Positions 1-9,679 of a stretch of 64,000 nt of DNA are shown here, one piece after another. The notes under the pieces were generated by a model. It was not told the DNA's origin. It was given only the letters and a program-made list of their open reading frames with translations, and made no database searches. How positions within the stretch are numbered: the stretch's first letter is position 1; each line of letters begins with the position of its first letter. Location: contig NZ_JALPVL010000001.1 of the NCBI RefSeq assembly GCF_023544465.1, positions 248,001 to 312,000 of the forward strand, written 5' to 3'. A program made the position numbers and the translations under genes. The stretch comes from Paractinoplanes maris (GTDB taxonomy: Bacteria > Actinomycetota > Actinomycetes > Mycobacteriales > Micromonosporaceae).

Positions 1-784
1 CCGCGGTGGTGGTCTTGCGGGCGGTCGTCTTCTTGGCAGCCGCCGTCTTGGTGGCGGTGCTCTTGGCCGGAGCCGCCTTGGTCGCGGCCGTCTTCTTGGC
101 GGCCGTCGCCTTGGTGGCGGTGGTGGCCTTGGCGGCCGTCGCCTTCGTGGCGGTGCTCTTGGCCGGAGCGGCCTTGGTCGCCGCCGTCTTCTTGGCCGCC
201 GTCGCCTTGGTGGCGGTGGTGGCCTTGGTGGCGGTGCTCTTGGCCGGGGCGGCCTTGGTGGCCGTCGTCTTCTTGGCCGCCGTCGTCGTCTTGGCGGCGG
301 TGCTCTTGGCCGGAGCTGCTTTGGTCGCGGCCGTCTTCTTCGCTGCGGTCGACTTCGCCGCGGGGGTGGTGGTGCTCTTGGCCGGAGCCGCCTTGGTCGC
401 GGCCGTCTTCCGCGCCGTGGTCGCCTTGGCGGCGGGCGCGGTGGCGGTGGCGGTGGCGGTGGCCTTGGTGGCCGTAGCCTTCTTGGCCGGGGCGGCGGCC
501 TTGGCGACCTTGCCACTCGCGACCATCTCGCGGAAGGCCGTGCCGGGCTTGAAGGCCGGCACAGACGTTTTCTTCACTTTCACCGGCTCGCCGGTGCGCG
601 GATTACGTGCCGTCCGCGCATTGCGTGCCCGCTTCTCGAAGACGCCGAAGCCGGTGATGGCCACTCGGTCGCCCTTGGTGACTGCGTTCTCCACCTCGCT
701 GATGACAGCTTCAAGAGCGGCCGTAGCCGTCTTGCGGTCACCCAGTCGGGCTGCGAGCGCCTCGATGAGCTCGGCCTTGTTCAC
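1..784 (-). CDS. hup: HU-family nucleoid protein with long Lys/Ala/Thr/Pro tail (C-terminus cut by window edge)
   Basis: Histone-like DNA-binding protein that compacts the chromosome. The GTG start at 784 follows a GGGAGG ribosome site. Residues 1 to about 92 are a complete HU core: it begins [10 protein letters not shown], carries the [11 protein letters not shown]-binding arm, and ends with [11 protein letters not shown]. About 168 further residues are visible and still open at the edge. They are almost only Ala, Lys, Thr, Pro, Arg and Ser, with five spaced copies of an [11 protein letters not shown] block, like the basic tails of mycobacterial HupB and Streptomyces HupS. The tail is expected to bind DNA and be disordered. 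The position downstream of leuCD matches the leuCD-hup order known in actinobacteria. The true end lies outside the window, so tail length is unknown. Confidence 0.93.
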   Translation of the reverse strand, partial: MNKAELIEALAARLGDRKTATAALEAVISEVENAVTKGDRVAITGFGVFEKRARNARTARNPRTGEPVKVKKTSVPAFKPGTAFREMVASGKVAKAAAPAKKATATKATATATATAPAAKATTARKTAATKAAPAKSTTTPAAKSTAAKKTAATKAAPAKSTAAKTTTAAKKTTATKAAPAKSTATKATTATKATAAKKTAATKAAPAKSTATKATAAKATTATKATAAKKTAATKAAPAKSTATKTAAAKKTTARKTTTA

Positions 785-940
785 GATTTTCCTCCCGAAC
801 GTGAGAACTGAGGCTCGTAGGGGTCTTCTCCGTCGATTCGAGCCCCACTGGCCCAATGCGAGCCATTCTGCGCGCACCGTATGCCCTCTGACCAGCGGAC
901 ACAAACATTCGTGTCAAAAAACCCCTTGTGTTGCAACGAA

Positions 941-972
941 TTCGCCCCCACCGGGGACCCGGTGGGGGCGAA
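941..972 (-). terminator. Hairpin terminator downstream of leuD
   Basis: A 14-bp perfect stem (941-954 with 959-972) closes a 4-nt loop 30 bp beyond the leuD stop codon. In the leuD direction there is no U-run after the stem; the T-run lies before it. This is a strong hairpin without a U-tail, as is common in actinomycetes. It should separate leuCD from hup. Confidence 0.65.
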
Positions 973-1001
973 AAAGCCTGTTCTGGCTTGGGAATCGAGG
1001 A

Positions 1002-1589
1002 TCAGGCGACAACCGGCTTGTAGGACGGACGACCCTTCTCGTACGTGGTGATGGCGCTCTCGTGGCGCAGCGTCAGTCCGATGTCGTCGAGGCCCTCCAT
1101 GAGGCGCCAGCGGCTGAAATCGTCGATGGGGAACGACCAGGAGGCGTCGTCGGCGACCACTCGGCGGCCTTCGAGGTCCACCGTGATCTGCTTTTCCGGC
1201 TCGCTTTCGGCCAGATCCCAGAGCGCCTCGACGGCCTTCTGATCGAGCTGGACCGGCAGCAGGCCCTCCTTGAGGGCGTTGCCCCGGAAAATGTCGCCGA
1301 AGCGGGCCGCGATGACCACCTTGAAGCCCCAGTCACGCAGCGCCCAGACGGCGTGCTGACGCGACGATCCGGTGCCGAAATTGGGGCCGGCGACCAGGAT
1401 CGTGGAGCCCGCGTGAGCCGGGTTGTGAAGCACGAATCCGGGATCCTCGCGCCAGGCGCTGAACAGACCGTCCTCGAATCCGGTGCGGGTGACCCGCTTC
1501 AGATACACGGCCGGAATGATCTGGTCGGTGTCCACATCAGAACGGCGCAGCGGCATCACTTTGCCGCTGTGGCTGACGAACTTGTCCAT
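1002..1589 (-). CDS. leuD: 3-isopropylmalate dehydratase small subunit
   Basis: Small subunit of isopropylmalate isomerase, which with LeuC converts 2-isopropylmalate to 3-isopropylmalate in leucine synthesis. The 195-aa length is normal for bacterial LeuD. Recognisable family features are the [12 protein letters not shown] segment near residue 20, the [11 protein letters not shown] swivel-domain motif near residue 70, and the [13 protein letters not shown] stretch near residue 98. It lies 15 bp after leuC on the same strand and is surely co-transcribed with it. A strong hairpin follows before hup. Confidence 0.97.
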   Translation of the reverse strand: MDKFVSHSGKVMPLRRSDVDTDQIIPAVYLKRVTRTGFEDGLFSAWREDPGFVLHNPAHAGSTILVAGPNFGTGSSRQHAVWALRDWGFKVVIAARFGDIFRGNALKEGLLPVQLDQKAVEALWDLAESEPEKQITVDLEGRRVVADDASWSFPIDDFSRWRLMEGLDDIGLTLRHESAITTYEKGRPSYKPVVA

Positions 1590-1604
1590 CTCTCGTCCCT
1601 CGAT

Positions 1605-3044
1605 CTAGAGGTCGGCCGGGGCGGCCAGCTTGCCCACCACGGCGGTGGCGGCGGCAACCTGCGGCGAGACCAGGTGGGTACGCCCGCCCTTGCCCTGCCG
1701 GCCCTCGAAGTTGCGGTTGGAGGTCGACGCGGCGCGCTCGCCGGGGCTGAGCGTGTCCGGGTTCATGCCCAGGCACATCGAGCAGCCCGCGAACCGCCAC
1801 TCGGCGCCCGCCTCCGTGAAGATCTTGTCGAGCCCCTCGGCCTCGGCCGCCTCGCGCACCTTGTAGGACCCGGGCACGATCATCATGCGGACGCCGTCGT
1901 GCACCTTGTGACCGCGGATCACGTCGGCCGCAGCCCGCAGGTCCTCGATGCGGCCGTTGGTGCAGGAGCCCACGAAGACCACGTCGACCGCCACGTCCTT
2001 GAACGGCGTGCCGGGCTCGAGGGCCATGTATTCGAGCGCGCGGCGGGCGGCGCTGCGGTCGGTCTCCTCGACGAACTCCTCGGGATCGGGCACCACGCTG
2101 TCGAGCGGCGCGCCCTGCCCCGGGTTGGTGCCCCAGGTGATGAAGGGGCTGATGGCCGAGGCGTCCAGCACGATCTCGGTGTCGAACTCGGCGTCCTCGT
2201 CGGTCACCAGCGTCTGCCAGTAGGCCACGGCGGCGTCCCAGTCCGCACCCTGGGGCGCGTGCTCGCGGCCCTTGAGGTAGGCGAACGTGGTCTCGTCGGG
2301 CGCGATCATGCCGGCCTTGGCGCCCCACTCGATGCTCATGTTGCAGATGGTCATCCGGCCCTCCATGGAGAGCTTGCGGATGGCCTCGCCGCGATACTCC
2401 ACGATGTGGCCGTTGCCGCCGCCGGTGCCGGTCTGCGTGATGAGCGCGAGGATCAGGTCCTTGGCGCTCACGCCCGGGCCCAGCTCGCCCACCACGGTGA
2501 CCGCCATCGTCTTGGGCTTGGCCTGCGGCAGCGTCTGGGTGGCCAGCACGTGCTCGACCTCGCTGGTGCCGATGCCGAAGGCGAGCGCGCCGAACGCGCC
2601 GTGGGTCGCGGTGTGCGAGTCGCCGCAGACGATCGTCAGGCCGGGCTGGGTCAGGCCCAGCTGCGGGCCGATCACGTGCACGATGCCCTGATTGACGTCG
2701 CCCAGCGGGCGGATCTGGACACCGAACTCCGCGCAGTTCTTGCGCAACGTCTCGATCTGCGTGCGCGAGGTCGTGTCGGCGATCGTGAAGAGCTCGCCGC
2801 GCCGGGTGTTGAACGCCGGGTCGGCGTAACCGGTCGGCGTGTTGTGATCCTCGGTCGCGAGCGTGAGATCGGTGCGGCGCACCGGGCGGCCGGCCTGACG
2901 CAGGCCGTCGAAGGCCTGCGGGCTGGTCACCTCGTGCAGCAGGTGCAGGTCGATGTAGAGCAGATCAGGCTCACCCTCGGCAGCACGCACGACATGGTCG
3001 TCCCAGACCTTCTCGGCCAGGGTCCTCGGAGTGACTCCCACCAT
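1605..3044 (-). CDS. leuC: 3-isopropylmalate dehydratase large subunit
   Basis: Large, iron-sulfur subunit of isopropylmalate isomerase in leucine biosynthesis; an aconitase-superfamily enzyme in the cytoplasm. 479 aa, full length. Visible marks: DNHTPTG near residue 66, [20 protein letters not shown] near residue 140, and the cluster cysteines in [12 protein letters not shown] and [11 protein letters not shown]. The ATG at 3044 is preceded at 6 nt by TAGGAT on the coding strand, suggesting a leaderless transcript. It is divergent from ndgR with only 37 bp between start codons, and an imperfect palindrome sits over the promoter. Control by NdgR is likely by analogy with Streptomyces. Confidence 0.97.
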   Translation of the reverse strand: MVGVTPRTLAEKVWDDHVVRAAEGEPDLLYIDLHLLHEVTSPQAFDGLRQAGRPVRRTDLTLATEDHNTPTGYADPAFNTRRGELFTIADTTSRTQIETLRKNCAEFGVQIRPLGDVNQGIVHVIGPQLGLTQPGLTIVCGDSHTATHGAFGALAFGIGTSEVEHVLATQTLPQAKPKTMAVTVVGELGPGVSAKDLILALITQTGTGGGNGHIVEYRGEAIRKLSMEGRMTICNMSIEWGAKAGMIAPDETTFAYLKGREHAPQGADWDAAVAYWQTLVTDEDAEFDTEIVLDASAISPFITWGTNPGQGAPLDSVVPDPEEFVEETDRSAARRALEYMALEPGTPFKDVAVDVVFVGSCTNGRIEDLRAAADVIRGHKVHDGVRMMIVPGSYKVREAAEAEGLDKIFTEAGAEWRFAGCSMCLGMNPDTLSPGERAASTSNRNFEGRQGKGGRTHLVSPQVAAATAVVGKLAAPADL

Positions 3045-3081
3045 CTGGACATCCTAAATTCTGGGAGGTATGTTTCGGCTT
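3045..3081. promoter_or_regulatory. Back-to-back leuC and ndgR promoters with candidate NdgR operator
   Basis: The 37 bp between the two start codons hold a leuC -10 (TAGGAT on the minus strand, 3051-3056, 6 nt before the ATG) and an ndgR -10 (TATGTT, 3069-3074, 7 nt before GTG 3082). Between and over them lies TCCTAAATTCTGGGA (3052-3066), an imperfect palindrome matching its own reverse complement at 10 of 15 positions. A regulator bound there would cover the leuC -10 and touch the ndgR promoter. The promoter geometry is seen in the sequence; NdgR binding is inferred. Confidence 0.55.
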
Positions 3082-3780
3082 GTGGGACACAGTATGAGCG
3101 GTGTCGGCGTTCTCGACAAGGCAGTGGTCATCCTGGCGGCCTGTGTCGACGGCGCCAGCCTGGCCGAACTCGTCGACCGTACGAAGCTGCCCCGGGCGAC
3201 CGCACATCGCCTGGCCCAGGCCCTGGAGATCCATCGGATGCTGGTGCGCGACACCCAGGGCCGCTGGCGTCCGGGCCCGCGCCTGGGCGAGCTGGCCAAC
3301 GCGGCGCCGGACGTGCTGCTGACCGCGGCCGAGCCCCTGCTTTCCGCATTGCGGGACGCGACCGGGGAGAGCGCGCAGCTCTACTTGCGCCGGGCCGACG
3401 AGCGCATCTGCGTGGCCGCGGCCGAGCGGGCCAGCGGTCTGCGCGACACCGTCCCGGTCGGTTCGGTGCTGCCCATGGTGGCCGGTTCGGCCGCCCAGAT
3501 CCTGCTCGCCTGGGAGCCGCCCGAGGCGGTCATGCCGCTGCTGCCCCGGTGCAAGTTCACCGGCCGGACGCTGGCCGAGGTGCGCCGGCGCGGCTGGGCC
3601 CAGAGCGTGGCCGAGCGCGAGCCCGGTGTGGCCAGTGTCTCCGCCCCGATCCGGGACCGGACGGGCCGGGTGATCGCCTCCATCTCGATAAGCGGTCCGA
3701 TAGAGCGTCTCGGCCGCCGTCCCGGTGAGCGTCACGCGATGGCCGTGGTGCGCGCGGGGCAGCGTCTGTCCGGCCTCTGA
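3082..3780 (+). CDS. ndgR: IclR-family regulator of leucine biosynthesis, NdgR-like
   Basis: Transcription factor of 232 aa with an N-terminal winged helix (about residues 10-65, including LPRATAHRLAQALE) and an IclR effector domain (GESAQLYLRR, DTVPVGSVLPM, EREPGVASVSAPIRD). It closely resembles Streptomyces NdgR, which controls leuCD and other amino acid genes, and it sits divergent from leuC as there. I chose GTG 3082 because TATGTT lies exactly 7 nt upstream, the spacing of a leaderless transcript. ATG 3094 is the alternative. An upstream ATG at 3070 overlaps the -10 and is unlikely. It probably also represses itself. Confidence 0.9.
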   Translation: MGHSMSGVGVLDKAVVILAACVDGASLAELVDRTKLPRATAHRLAQALEIHRMLVRDTQGRWRPGPRLGELANAAPDVLLTAAEPLLSALRDATGESAQLYLRRADERICVAAAERASGLRDTVPVGSVLPMVAGSAAQILLAWEPPEAVMPLLPRCKFTGRTLAEVRRRGWAQSVAEREPGVASVSAPIRDRTGRVIASISISGPIERLGRRPGERHAMAVVRAGQRLSGL

Positions 3781-3809
3781 CGCCGATCCCCGCGGCGTGC
3801 CGGCCGGTC

Positions 3810-3851
3810 TTTCGCGCACCTGATACGGCTTTTCGCGCAGGCTGATCGGCT
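3810..3851 (+). repeat. Two tandem 21-bp direct repeats upstream of the LuxR-type gene
   Basis: Copies at 3810-3830 and 3831-3851 share the first nine bases (TTTCGCGCA) and the last five (CGGCT); the middle matches after a small shift. A weaker partial third copy follows. They lie about 80-120 bp before the start of the large LuxR-type gene and could be tandem binding half-sites. No function is shown by the sequence itself. Confidence 0.5.
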
Positions 3852-3932
3852 CTCTGTGCACCCGCTCCGGCCCTGACTGCAGGCCGGTCCGCAGCCCGTG
3901 ACCCACGGCCCCGGCGCCGATATGGTCGCCGC

Positions 3933-6650
3933 GTGCGGTTGATCGGCCGGGAGAACGAGTGCGCCACGCTCGACGCCATGCTGGCGAAGGCGCGACGCTC
4001 CTGGAGCGCGAGCCTCGTTCTGCGGGGCGATGCCGGGGTGGGCAAGACCGCGCTTCTGGCGTACGCCATCCGTGCCGCACCGGAGGCGCTGAGCCTGCGC
4101 GGCATCGAGTCCGAAGCGACCTTCCCGTTCGCCGCCCTGCACCGGTTGCTCATTCCCCTGCTGCCGCAGCGGGACCGGCTGCCGGCCGGCCAGCGCGCGG
4201 CCCTCGAGGTGGCGTGCGGCCTGGCCGACGGCCCCCCGCCCGATCTCTATCTGGTCAGCCTGGCCGCCCTCACGCTGCTGGCCGCCTCGCCCCGGCTGTG
4301 CGTGGTGGACGACGCCCAGTGGCTCGACCAGGAATCGTTGCGGTCGCTGGCCTTCGTGGCCCGACGCCTGCACGCCGAGGGCGTGGTGCTGCTGTTCGGC
4401 CTGCGCGGGGCCGGGCATCCCGATCTGACCGGCGTCCCGGCGCTCGACATTCCGGGGCTGGGCCGCGACGCCGGTGTGACGCTGCTGGGTGAGGTGGTCG
4501 GTGGGCCGCTGGACCGGCTGGTGGCCGTCTCGATCGTCGACGCGACCGGCGGCAACCCGCTGGCGCTGACCGATCTCGGTCGGGAACTGACCACCGGCGA
4601 ACTCGTCGGGGGCACCCCGCTGCCCGACCCGATGCCGATCGGCAGCCGGCTGGAGGCGACCTATCTGGCTCGCGTGAACGGTCTCCCGGCGGCCACCCGC
4701 ACCTGGCTGTTGCTGGCCGCGGCCGAGCCGCCCGGCGACCCCGGCCGCCTGACCGCGGCGGCCGCCGCCCTGGGCCTCTCCCCCGACGACGCCGAACCGG
4801 CCGAGTACGACCGTCTCGTGGTGGTGGGTCGCTCCGTCTCGTTCCGCCACCCGCTGGTGCGTTCGGCCGTCTACAACGGCGCCTCCGCCGCCGAACGCCG
4901 CCGGGTGCATGCCGCCCTGGCCGCGGTGACGATCGATCCGCAGGACGCCGATCAGCGGGCGTGGCACCGGGCCGCCGCGGCGACCGGACCGGACGAGCAG
5001 ACGGCCACGGAACTGGCCCGCGTCGCCGACCGGGCCGGCGCCCGCGGCGGACATGCCGCCCGCGCCTCGTTCCTGGTGCGCGCGGCCGAACTGACCGGCT
5101 CGCCGGGCGCCCGGGCGGGACGGCTGCTGGCCGCGGCCGGTGCGGCGTTGCTGGCCGGTTCGCCGGTGCGGACCCTGGCCCTGCTCGACACGGCCGACGG
5201 CACGGTGCTCGGACCGGTCGGCCGGGGCGAGGCGCTGCTGCTCCGGGCCGTCGCCGGGACGAGCACCGGCGATCCGCAGGCGACGCGGGAGGCCTCGGCG
5301 ATGTGCCTGGCCGCCGCCGCGTCGTTCGGGGCCGAGGCCCCCGTGCGGGTTCGCGATGCCGTGCTGCAGGCGGCGGACCACTCGATCGCGGTGGAGTCGT
5401 CCCTGCGGGGCACCACCCAGCGCGAGATCGCCGTGGCCGCCCGGGCCGTGCCCGCGGCTGACCCGCCGTCGGTGCCGGATCTGCTCCTGTCGGCGTACGC
5501 GAACTTCTTCGACGGCGGCTACCGGCAGGCCGGGCCGCACCTGCGGCGCGCGGCCGAGGCGCTGGCCGGCGCCGAGGCCGACGACGCCGAGGTGGTGCGG
5601 CACCTTACGCTCGGCGTGACGTTCTGCATGCTCACGTGGGACGACGTCAACCGTCTGACCATCCTGCGGCGGGCCGAGGCCCACGCCCGGGCCACCGGTG
5701 CTCTGCAGATGCTCGACCTGGTGATGTTCCTGACCGCGATGACCGAGACCTCGTTCGGCCGGCTGCTCGAGGCCGACCGGTTCGAAGCGACCGGCCGCCG
5801 TGTGCGCGAATCCATCGGGTCGACCACGGATCAGGAACAGATCTGGCGGCACCCGGAGCTGCTGGCCTGGCGGGCCGGTGACGGCGTGCACGAGGCCCTC
5901 CAGGGGATCCTGCCGGCCGCCGAGGCCCTCGGCTTCGGCTCGATGGTCTCGATCATGCGACAGAGCCTGGCCCTGATCGCCGTCGGTCGCGGCGACTACG
6001 CCGGTGCGATGGACGAGCTGGGCCGGCTGGTCGATCTGGGCACCCCCGGGCTGTACGCGCGGGTTCTGCCCGACCTGATCGAGTGCGCCCTGCGGGCCGG
6101 TGACCGGCGGATCGCCAAGCTGGCCGCCGCCGACCTCGAGGTGGCCGTGCGGTGCAGCGGGACACCGTGGGCGAAAGGTCTGCTGGCCCGGTCGCGGGCG
6201 CTGCTGGCGGCCGGGGACGCGGCTGAACCGCTCTACCGGGAAGCCGTGGAGCTGCTCTCCGACACGCTGGCGGTGGGCGATCTGGCCCGGGCCCACCTGC
6301 TCTACGGCGAATGGCTGCGCCGCCGCCGGCGCCGGGGTGACGCGCGGGTCCAGCTCGCGGCGGCGCTGCGCATCTTCGAGGCGGAGCGGGCCGGCGCGTT
6401 CGTCGAGCGGGCGTGCCGGGAGCTGGACGCGCTCGGCGGGAGCGTGCGGATCCCCGTACGAGAAAACGAAACGGCCCTGACCCCGCAGGAGGCCGCCGTG
6501 GCCCGCCTGGCCCGGGCCGGAGGCACCAACGCCGAGATCGCGGCGCACCTCTATCTGAGCGCCAGCACCGTGGATTACCACCTGCGCAAGGTCTACCGGA
6601 AGCTCGGTGTGCGCTCCCGGCGGCAGCTCCGCGAAAGTCTGCACGACTGA
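3933..6650 (+). CDS. Large ATP-binding LuxR-type transcriptional regulator (LAL family)
   Basis: 905-aa regulator that couples ATP binding to transcription activation. The N-terminal AAA ATPase has Walker A (GDAGVGKTA, about residues 32-40) and Walker B ([10 protein letters not shown], about 123-132). A long alpha-helical, TPR-like middle follows, and a C-terminal LuxR helix-turn-helix (about 845-900, with [33 protein letters not shown]). The order and length are typical of MalT/LAL proteins. GTG 3933 is preceded by TATGGT with 6 nt between, suggesting leaderless transcription. The next three genes run in the same direction as a tight cluster and are its most likely target; that is inference. 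Confidence 0.92.
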   Translation: MRLIGRENECATLDAMLAKARRSWSASLVLRGDAGVGKTALLAYAIRAAPEALSLRGIESEATFPFAALHRLLIPLLPQRDRLPAGQRAALEVACGLADGPPPDLYLVSLAALTLLAASPRLCVVDDAQWLDQESLRSLAFVARRLHAEGVVLLFGLRGAGHPDLTGVPALDIPGLGRDAGVTLLGEVVGGPLDRLVAVSIVDATGGNPLALTDLGRELTTGELVGGTPLPDPMPIGSRLEATYLARVNGLPAATRTWLLLAAAEPPGDPGRLTAAAAALGLSPDDAEPAEYDRLVVVGRSVSFRHPLVRSAVYNGASAAERRRVHAALAAVTIDPQDADQRAWHRAAAATGPDEQTATELARVADRAGARGGHAARASFLVRAAELTGSPGARAGRLLAAAGAALLAGSPVRTLALLDTADGTVLGPVGRGEALLLRAVAGTSTGDPQATREASAMCLAAAASFGAEAPVRVRDAVLQAADHSIAVESSLRGTTQREIAVAARAVPAADPPSVPDLLLSAYANFFDGGYRQAGPHLRRAAEALAGAEADDAEVVRHLTLGVTFCMLTWDDVNRLTILRRAEAHARATGALQMLDLVMFLTAMTETSFGRLLEADRFEATGRRVRESIGSTTDQEQIWRHPELLAWRAGDGVHEALQGILPAAEALGFGSMVSIMRQSLALIAVGRGDYAGAMDELGRLVDLGTPGLYARVLPDLIECALRAGDRRIAKLAAADLEVAVRCSGTPWAKGLLARSRALLAAGDAAEPLYREAVELLSDTLAVGDLARAHLLYGEWLRRRRRRGDARVQLAAALRIFEAERAGAFVERACRELDALGGSVRIPVRENETALTPQEAAVARLARAGGTNAEIAAHLYLSASTVDYHLRKVYRKLGVRSRRQLRESLHD

Positions 6651-6702
6651 CTACGCGCCGCACGGGATGCGCGGATGGGTGCGCTCCCAGAACGATCGGC
6701 GC

Positions 6703-7536
6703 ATGGCCTTCGTGAGAGCCGCCGACGGTGCGGAGATCTTCTACAAGGACTGGGGGGCCGGACGGCCGGTCGTGCTCAGCCACGGCTGGCCGCTCAACGC
6801 CGACAGCTGGGAGTCGCAGCAGCGTTTCCTGGCCCGGCACGGATACCGCGCGATCGCGCACGACCGCCGCGGGCACGGGCGGTCCAGCCAGACGTGGCAC
6901 GGCAACGAGATGGACACGTACGCCGACGATCTGGCCACGCTGATCGACACACTCGATCTGCGGCGGGTCACGCTGATCGGCTTCTCGACCGGGGGCGGCG
7001 AGGTGGCCCGCTATGTGGGGCGGCACGGCACCGCGCGGGTCGCTCAGGTGGTGCTCGTCTCGGCGGTGCCACCGTTCATGCTGCGGACGCCGGGCAATCC
7101 GGGCGGGCTGCCGGTCGAGATCTTCGACAGCCTCCGGGCCGGCTCCTTGGCCGATCGCTCGCAGCAGTACCGGGATCTGGCCGACGGGCCGTTCTTCGGC
7201 TACAACCGGCCGGGCGCCGACGTGTCGTCCGGCATCCGCCACGCCTTCTGGCTGCAGGCGCTGCAATCGGGGCACCACAACGCGTACGAGTGCATCGCGG
7301 CCTTCTCGGGCACCGATTTCCGCGCCGATCTGGACGCGATCGACGTGCCCGTTCTGGTCATTCACGGCGACGACGACCAAGTGGTGCCGTTCGCCGTCGG
7401 CGGGCAGGCCTCGGCCGCCCGCCTCAGATACGCGCGGCTGACCGTCTATCCGGCGGCGCCGCACGGCATCACCGACACCCATCGAGACCGACTCGGCTCG
7501 GATCTTCTCGCTTTCCTGAAGGAGTACGGCACATGA
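6703..7536 (+). CDS. Alpha/beta hydrolase of the non-haem chloroperoxidase/esterase type
   Basis: 277-aa alpha/beta-fold hydrolase. The nucleophile elbow is GFSTGGGEV with Ser95; HGDDDQVVP supplies the acid (Asp223-225 region) and AAPHGITD the histidine (about 254). The [10 protein letters not shown] oxyanion region near residue 28 is typical of the bromo/chloroperoxidase-type perhydrolases and aryl esterases. ATG 6703 is chosen because homology begins there ([17 protein letters not shown]). The stop overlaps the next start as ATGA. The true substrate cannot be read from the sequence. Confidence 0.88.
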   Translation: MAFVRAADGAEIFYKDWGAGRPVVLSHGWPLNADSWESQQRFLARHGYRAIAHDRRGHGRSSQTWHGNEMDTYADDLATLIDTLDLRRVTLIGFSTGGGEVARYVGRHGTARVAQVVLVSAVPPFMLRTPGNPGGLPVEIFDSLRAGSLADRSQQYRDLADGPFFGYNRPGADVSSGIRHAFWLQALQSGHHNAYECIAAFSGTDFRADLDAIDVPVLVIHGDDDQVVPFAVGGQASAARLRYARLTVYPAAPHGITDTHRDRLGSDLLAFLKEYGT

Positions 7537-8336
7537 CGCCCATCGTCCTGGTCCACGGTTTCTGGGTGACCCCGCGCAGCTGGGAGAACTGGAAGGCACA
7601 CTACGAGGCCAAGGGTCATCAGGTCATCGCCCCGGCCTACCCCGGTTTCGAGGTCGAGGTGGAGGCGCTGAACGCCGACCCGACACCGATCGTGAACGTC
7701 ACCGTGCCGCAGATCATCGCGCACGTCGAGGAGGCCATCCGCGCGCTGCCCGAGGCGCCGATCATCATCGGGCACTCGGCCGGCGGCGCGTTCACCCAGA
7801 TTCTGCTCGATCACGGGTACGGGGTCTCGGGTGTGGCGCTCAACTCGGCGCCCACCGAAGGCGTACGGGTCGTGCCGCTTTCGCAGTTGAAGTCGACCTT
7901 CCCGGTCCTCAAGACGCCGGCCAACCGGCACAAGGCCATCCCGCTCACCTTCGAGGAGTGGAAATACGCCTTCACCAACACGTTCCCCGAGGACGAGGCG
8001 CGGGCCCTCTACGAGCGCTACGCGATCCCGGCCAGCGGCGGCATCCTGTGGGGCGGCGTGCTGGCCAACTTCCAGCCCGGCCACCAGGACACGTGGGTCG
8101 ATTACCACAACGACAACCGGGCCCCGCTGCTGTTCGTCTCGGGCTCGGAGGATCACATCATGCCGCCGGCCATCCAGGAGTCGAACGCCAAGCACTACAA
8201 GTCCGCGACGATCACCGAGCGCCGCCAGTACGAGGGCTACGCCCACCTGTTGCCGGCCCAGAAGGGCTGGGAGCAGATCGCCGACGAGGTCCTCGACTGG
8301 GCCCTGACCCACGCTGTCGCCCGGCCGGCACAATGA
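7533..8336 (+). CDS. Alpha/beta hydrolase
   Basis: 267-aa alpha/beta hydrolase, distinct from its upstream neighbour. It opens with the [13 protein letters not shown] oxyanion strand, has the nucleophile elbow [13 protein letters not shown] (Ser about residue 84), an acid in [10 protein letters not shown] and a late histidine in [11 protein letters not shown]. The start overlaps the stop of the preceding hydrolase by ATGA, and its own stop overlaps the next start in the same way, so the three genes are translationally coupled. Substrate unknown. Confidence 0.87.
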   Translation: MTPIVLVHGFWVTPRSWENWKAHYEAKGHQVIAPAYPGFEVEVEALNADPTPIVNVTVPQIIAHVEEAIRALPEAPIIIGHSAGGAFTQILLDHGYGVSGVALNSAPTEGVRVVPLSQLKSTFPVLKTPANRHKAIPLTFEEWKYAFTNTFPEDEARALYERYAIPASGGILWGGVLANFQPGHQDTWVDYHNDNRAPLLFVSGSEDHIMPPAIQESNAKHYKSATITERRQYEGYAHLLPAQKGWEQIADEVLDWALTHAVARPAQ

Positions 8337-9079
8337 CCGCGCTGACCATCACGCACATCGGCGGACCGACGACCCTGGTCGAGCTGGGCGGGGTGCGGCT
8401 GCTGGTCGATCCGACCTTCGACGCCCCCGGCCGGCGATACTCGTTCGGCTGGGGCACGTCGTCGCGCAAGACCACCGGCCCGGCCGTGCCGGCCGCTTCG
8501 CTCGGGCGGATCGACGGTGTGCTGCTCACCCACGACCAGCACGCCGACAACCTGGACGACGCCGGCCGCGCGCTGCTGCCGTCGGTGCCGGTGGTGGTGA
8601 CCACCGTGGCGGCCGGGCGGAAGCTCGGCGCGACCGGCCTGGCTCCCTGGGAGACCACGAAGATCGACAGCTTGGAGGTCACCGCCACCCCGTCCCGGCA
8701 CGGTCCATCGTGGAGCGTACCGATCGTCGGCCCGACAACCGGTTTCGCCCTGCGAGTGCCCGGCTCCCCCTCGGTGGTCTGGATCTCGGGCGACACCGTG
8801 CTCTTCCCCGGCGTGCTGGAGGTGGCCGACCGCTTCACCGTCGACACCGCGATCCTGCACCTGGGCAAGGTTCAGTTCGGCCTGACCGGCCCGGCCCGCT
8901 TCACCATGACCGGCCGCGACGCGGTGGCCCTGTGCGATCGCGTCAAACCGCGCCGGGTGGTGCCCGTGCACTACGAGGGCTGGTCGCACTTCCACGAGGG
9001 ACGGCCGCAGATCGAGGCCGCCTTCCCGCCGGGCACGCTGACCTGGCTCACTCCGGGGGAACCGACAACCCTGGCCTGA
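8333..9079 (+). CDS. Metallo-beta-lactamase-fold hydrolase (UlaG-like)
   Basis: 248-aa MBL-fold enzyme. The metal motif THDQHADNLDD gives His67, His70, Asp72 and Asn73; a second ligand set is suggested by TPSRHGP, WISGDTVLF and VPVHYEGWSHF. The HxxHxDN variant and the IxHIGGPTTLVELGGVRLLVDP opening resemble the UlaG/YycJ-type branch that hydrolyses lactones or phosphoesters. Third gene of the ATGA-coupled run after the LuxR-type regulator. Its end overlaps the decayed sigma-factor remnant on the other strand. Confidence 0.85.
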   Translation: MTALTITHIGGPTTLVELGGVRLLVDPTFDAPGRRYSFGWGTSSRKTTGPAVPAASLGRIDGVLLTHDQHADNLDDAGRALLPSVPVVVTTVAAGRKLGATGLAPWETTKIDSLEVTATPSRHGPSWSVPIVGPTTGFALRVPGSPSVVWISGDTVLFPGVLEVADRFTVDTAILHLGKVQFGLTGPARFTMTGRDAVALCDRVKPRRVVPVHYEGWSHFHEGRPQIEAAFPPGTLTWLTPGEPTTLA

Positions 9080-9622
9080 GCCGCTGGGCCCGGCTCAACA
9101 GGTATTGCCGCTCCACCGTGTCGGCGGTCAGTCCGGCCGCCGCACGGTAGAGCCGCGCCGCGGGCCGTACGCCCGGGCCACCGCGACCGAGATCGGTGCC
9201 CTCCCGGATCAGTCGCCCCGGTCGAGACGGTCGCCGCTGATGGCGATGTAACCCTCGTTGAAGACGAGATAGAGCGCCCGCCGGACCGTGTCCGTCCGGG
9301 CCGCCCGATCGGCGTCCACCGGCGGTGTGAAACGGGCGCCGGCGCTGAGCAATCGCTGCTTGGCCCGGCTGATCCGGGCGCTCGTGGTGTTCTCGCCGAT
9401 GCCGTACGCGTGGGCGATCTCGGCGGTGGTGAGCCCGCCCACGGCGCGCAGGGTCAGGGCCACCTGGGCGTCGGCGGCGAGCGCGGGGTGGCAGCAGAGA
9501 AGCAGGAGGGTGACGCTGTCGTCCACGGTGGACACCGGTCCGGGCGGCCCCGCCGTGGCCGCCTCGTGCTCCCGTCGCCGCCGGGCCTGGTCGGAGCGCA
9601 GCAGATCGACCAGACGGCGGTA
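9078..9622 (-). pseudogene. Decayed ECF sigma factor (ECF42/SigJ-like remnant)
   Basis: Two fragments in different minus-strand frames together resemble ECF42-type sigma factors. Fragment A (9622 to 9209) holds YRRLVDLLRSDQARRRRE, LLLLCCHPALAADAQVALTL, RAVGGLTTAEIAHAYGI and RALYLVFNEGYIAISGDRL, then stops. Fragment B (about 9205 to 9078, another frame) holds LYRAAAGLTADTVERQYLLSR, matching the family C-terminus when read in short pieces. Sigma region 2 is absent upstream of 9622, where the frame meets a stop, and roughly 100 or more residues before the C-terminus are missing. The gene is therefore truncated, frameshifted and internally deleted, about 180 residues of a usual 400. Confidence 0.75.
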
Positions 9623-9679
9623 GCCGATCCGGGGCGAGCATCTGGACGAGGCACGAGATCACGAAGAAGGGTCCGGCCC

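Noticed and set aside
911..917. TTGACAC on the minus strand as the -35 of the hup promoter
   Set aside because: No acceptable -10 hexamer lies 16-19 nt downstream; the nearest candidate is about 27 nt away.
6..3728. Very long open frame on the plus strand across hup, leuD and leuC, ending in ndgR
   Set aside because: It is antisense to well-conserved genes, has a biased Ala/Val/Arg composition and matches no family; such open frames are normal at this G+C. The same holds for long antisense frames at 3732-6644, 51146-55018, 55272-58436 and 60439-62610.
9048..9662. 204-codon minus-strand open frame as an intact gene
   Set aside because: Sigma-factor similarity is in a different frame for most of this span; only the last part in this frame is recognisable, so it is better explained as a broken gene.
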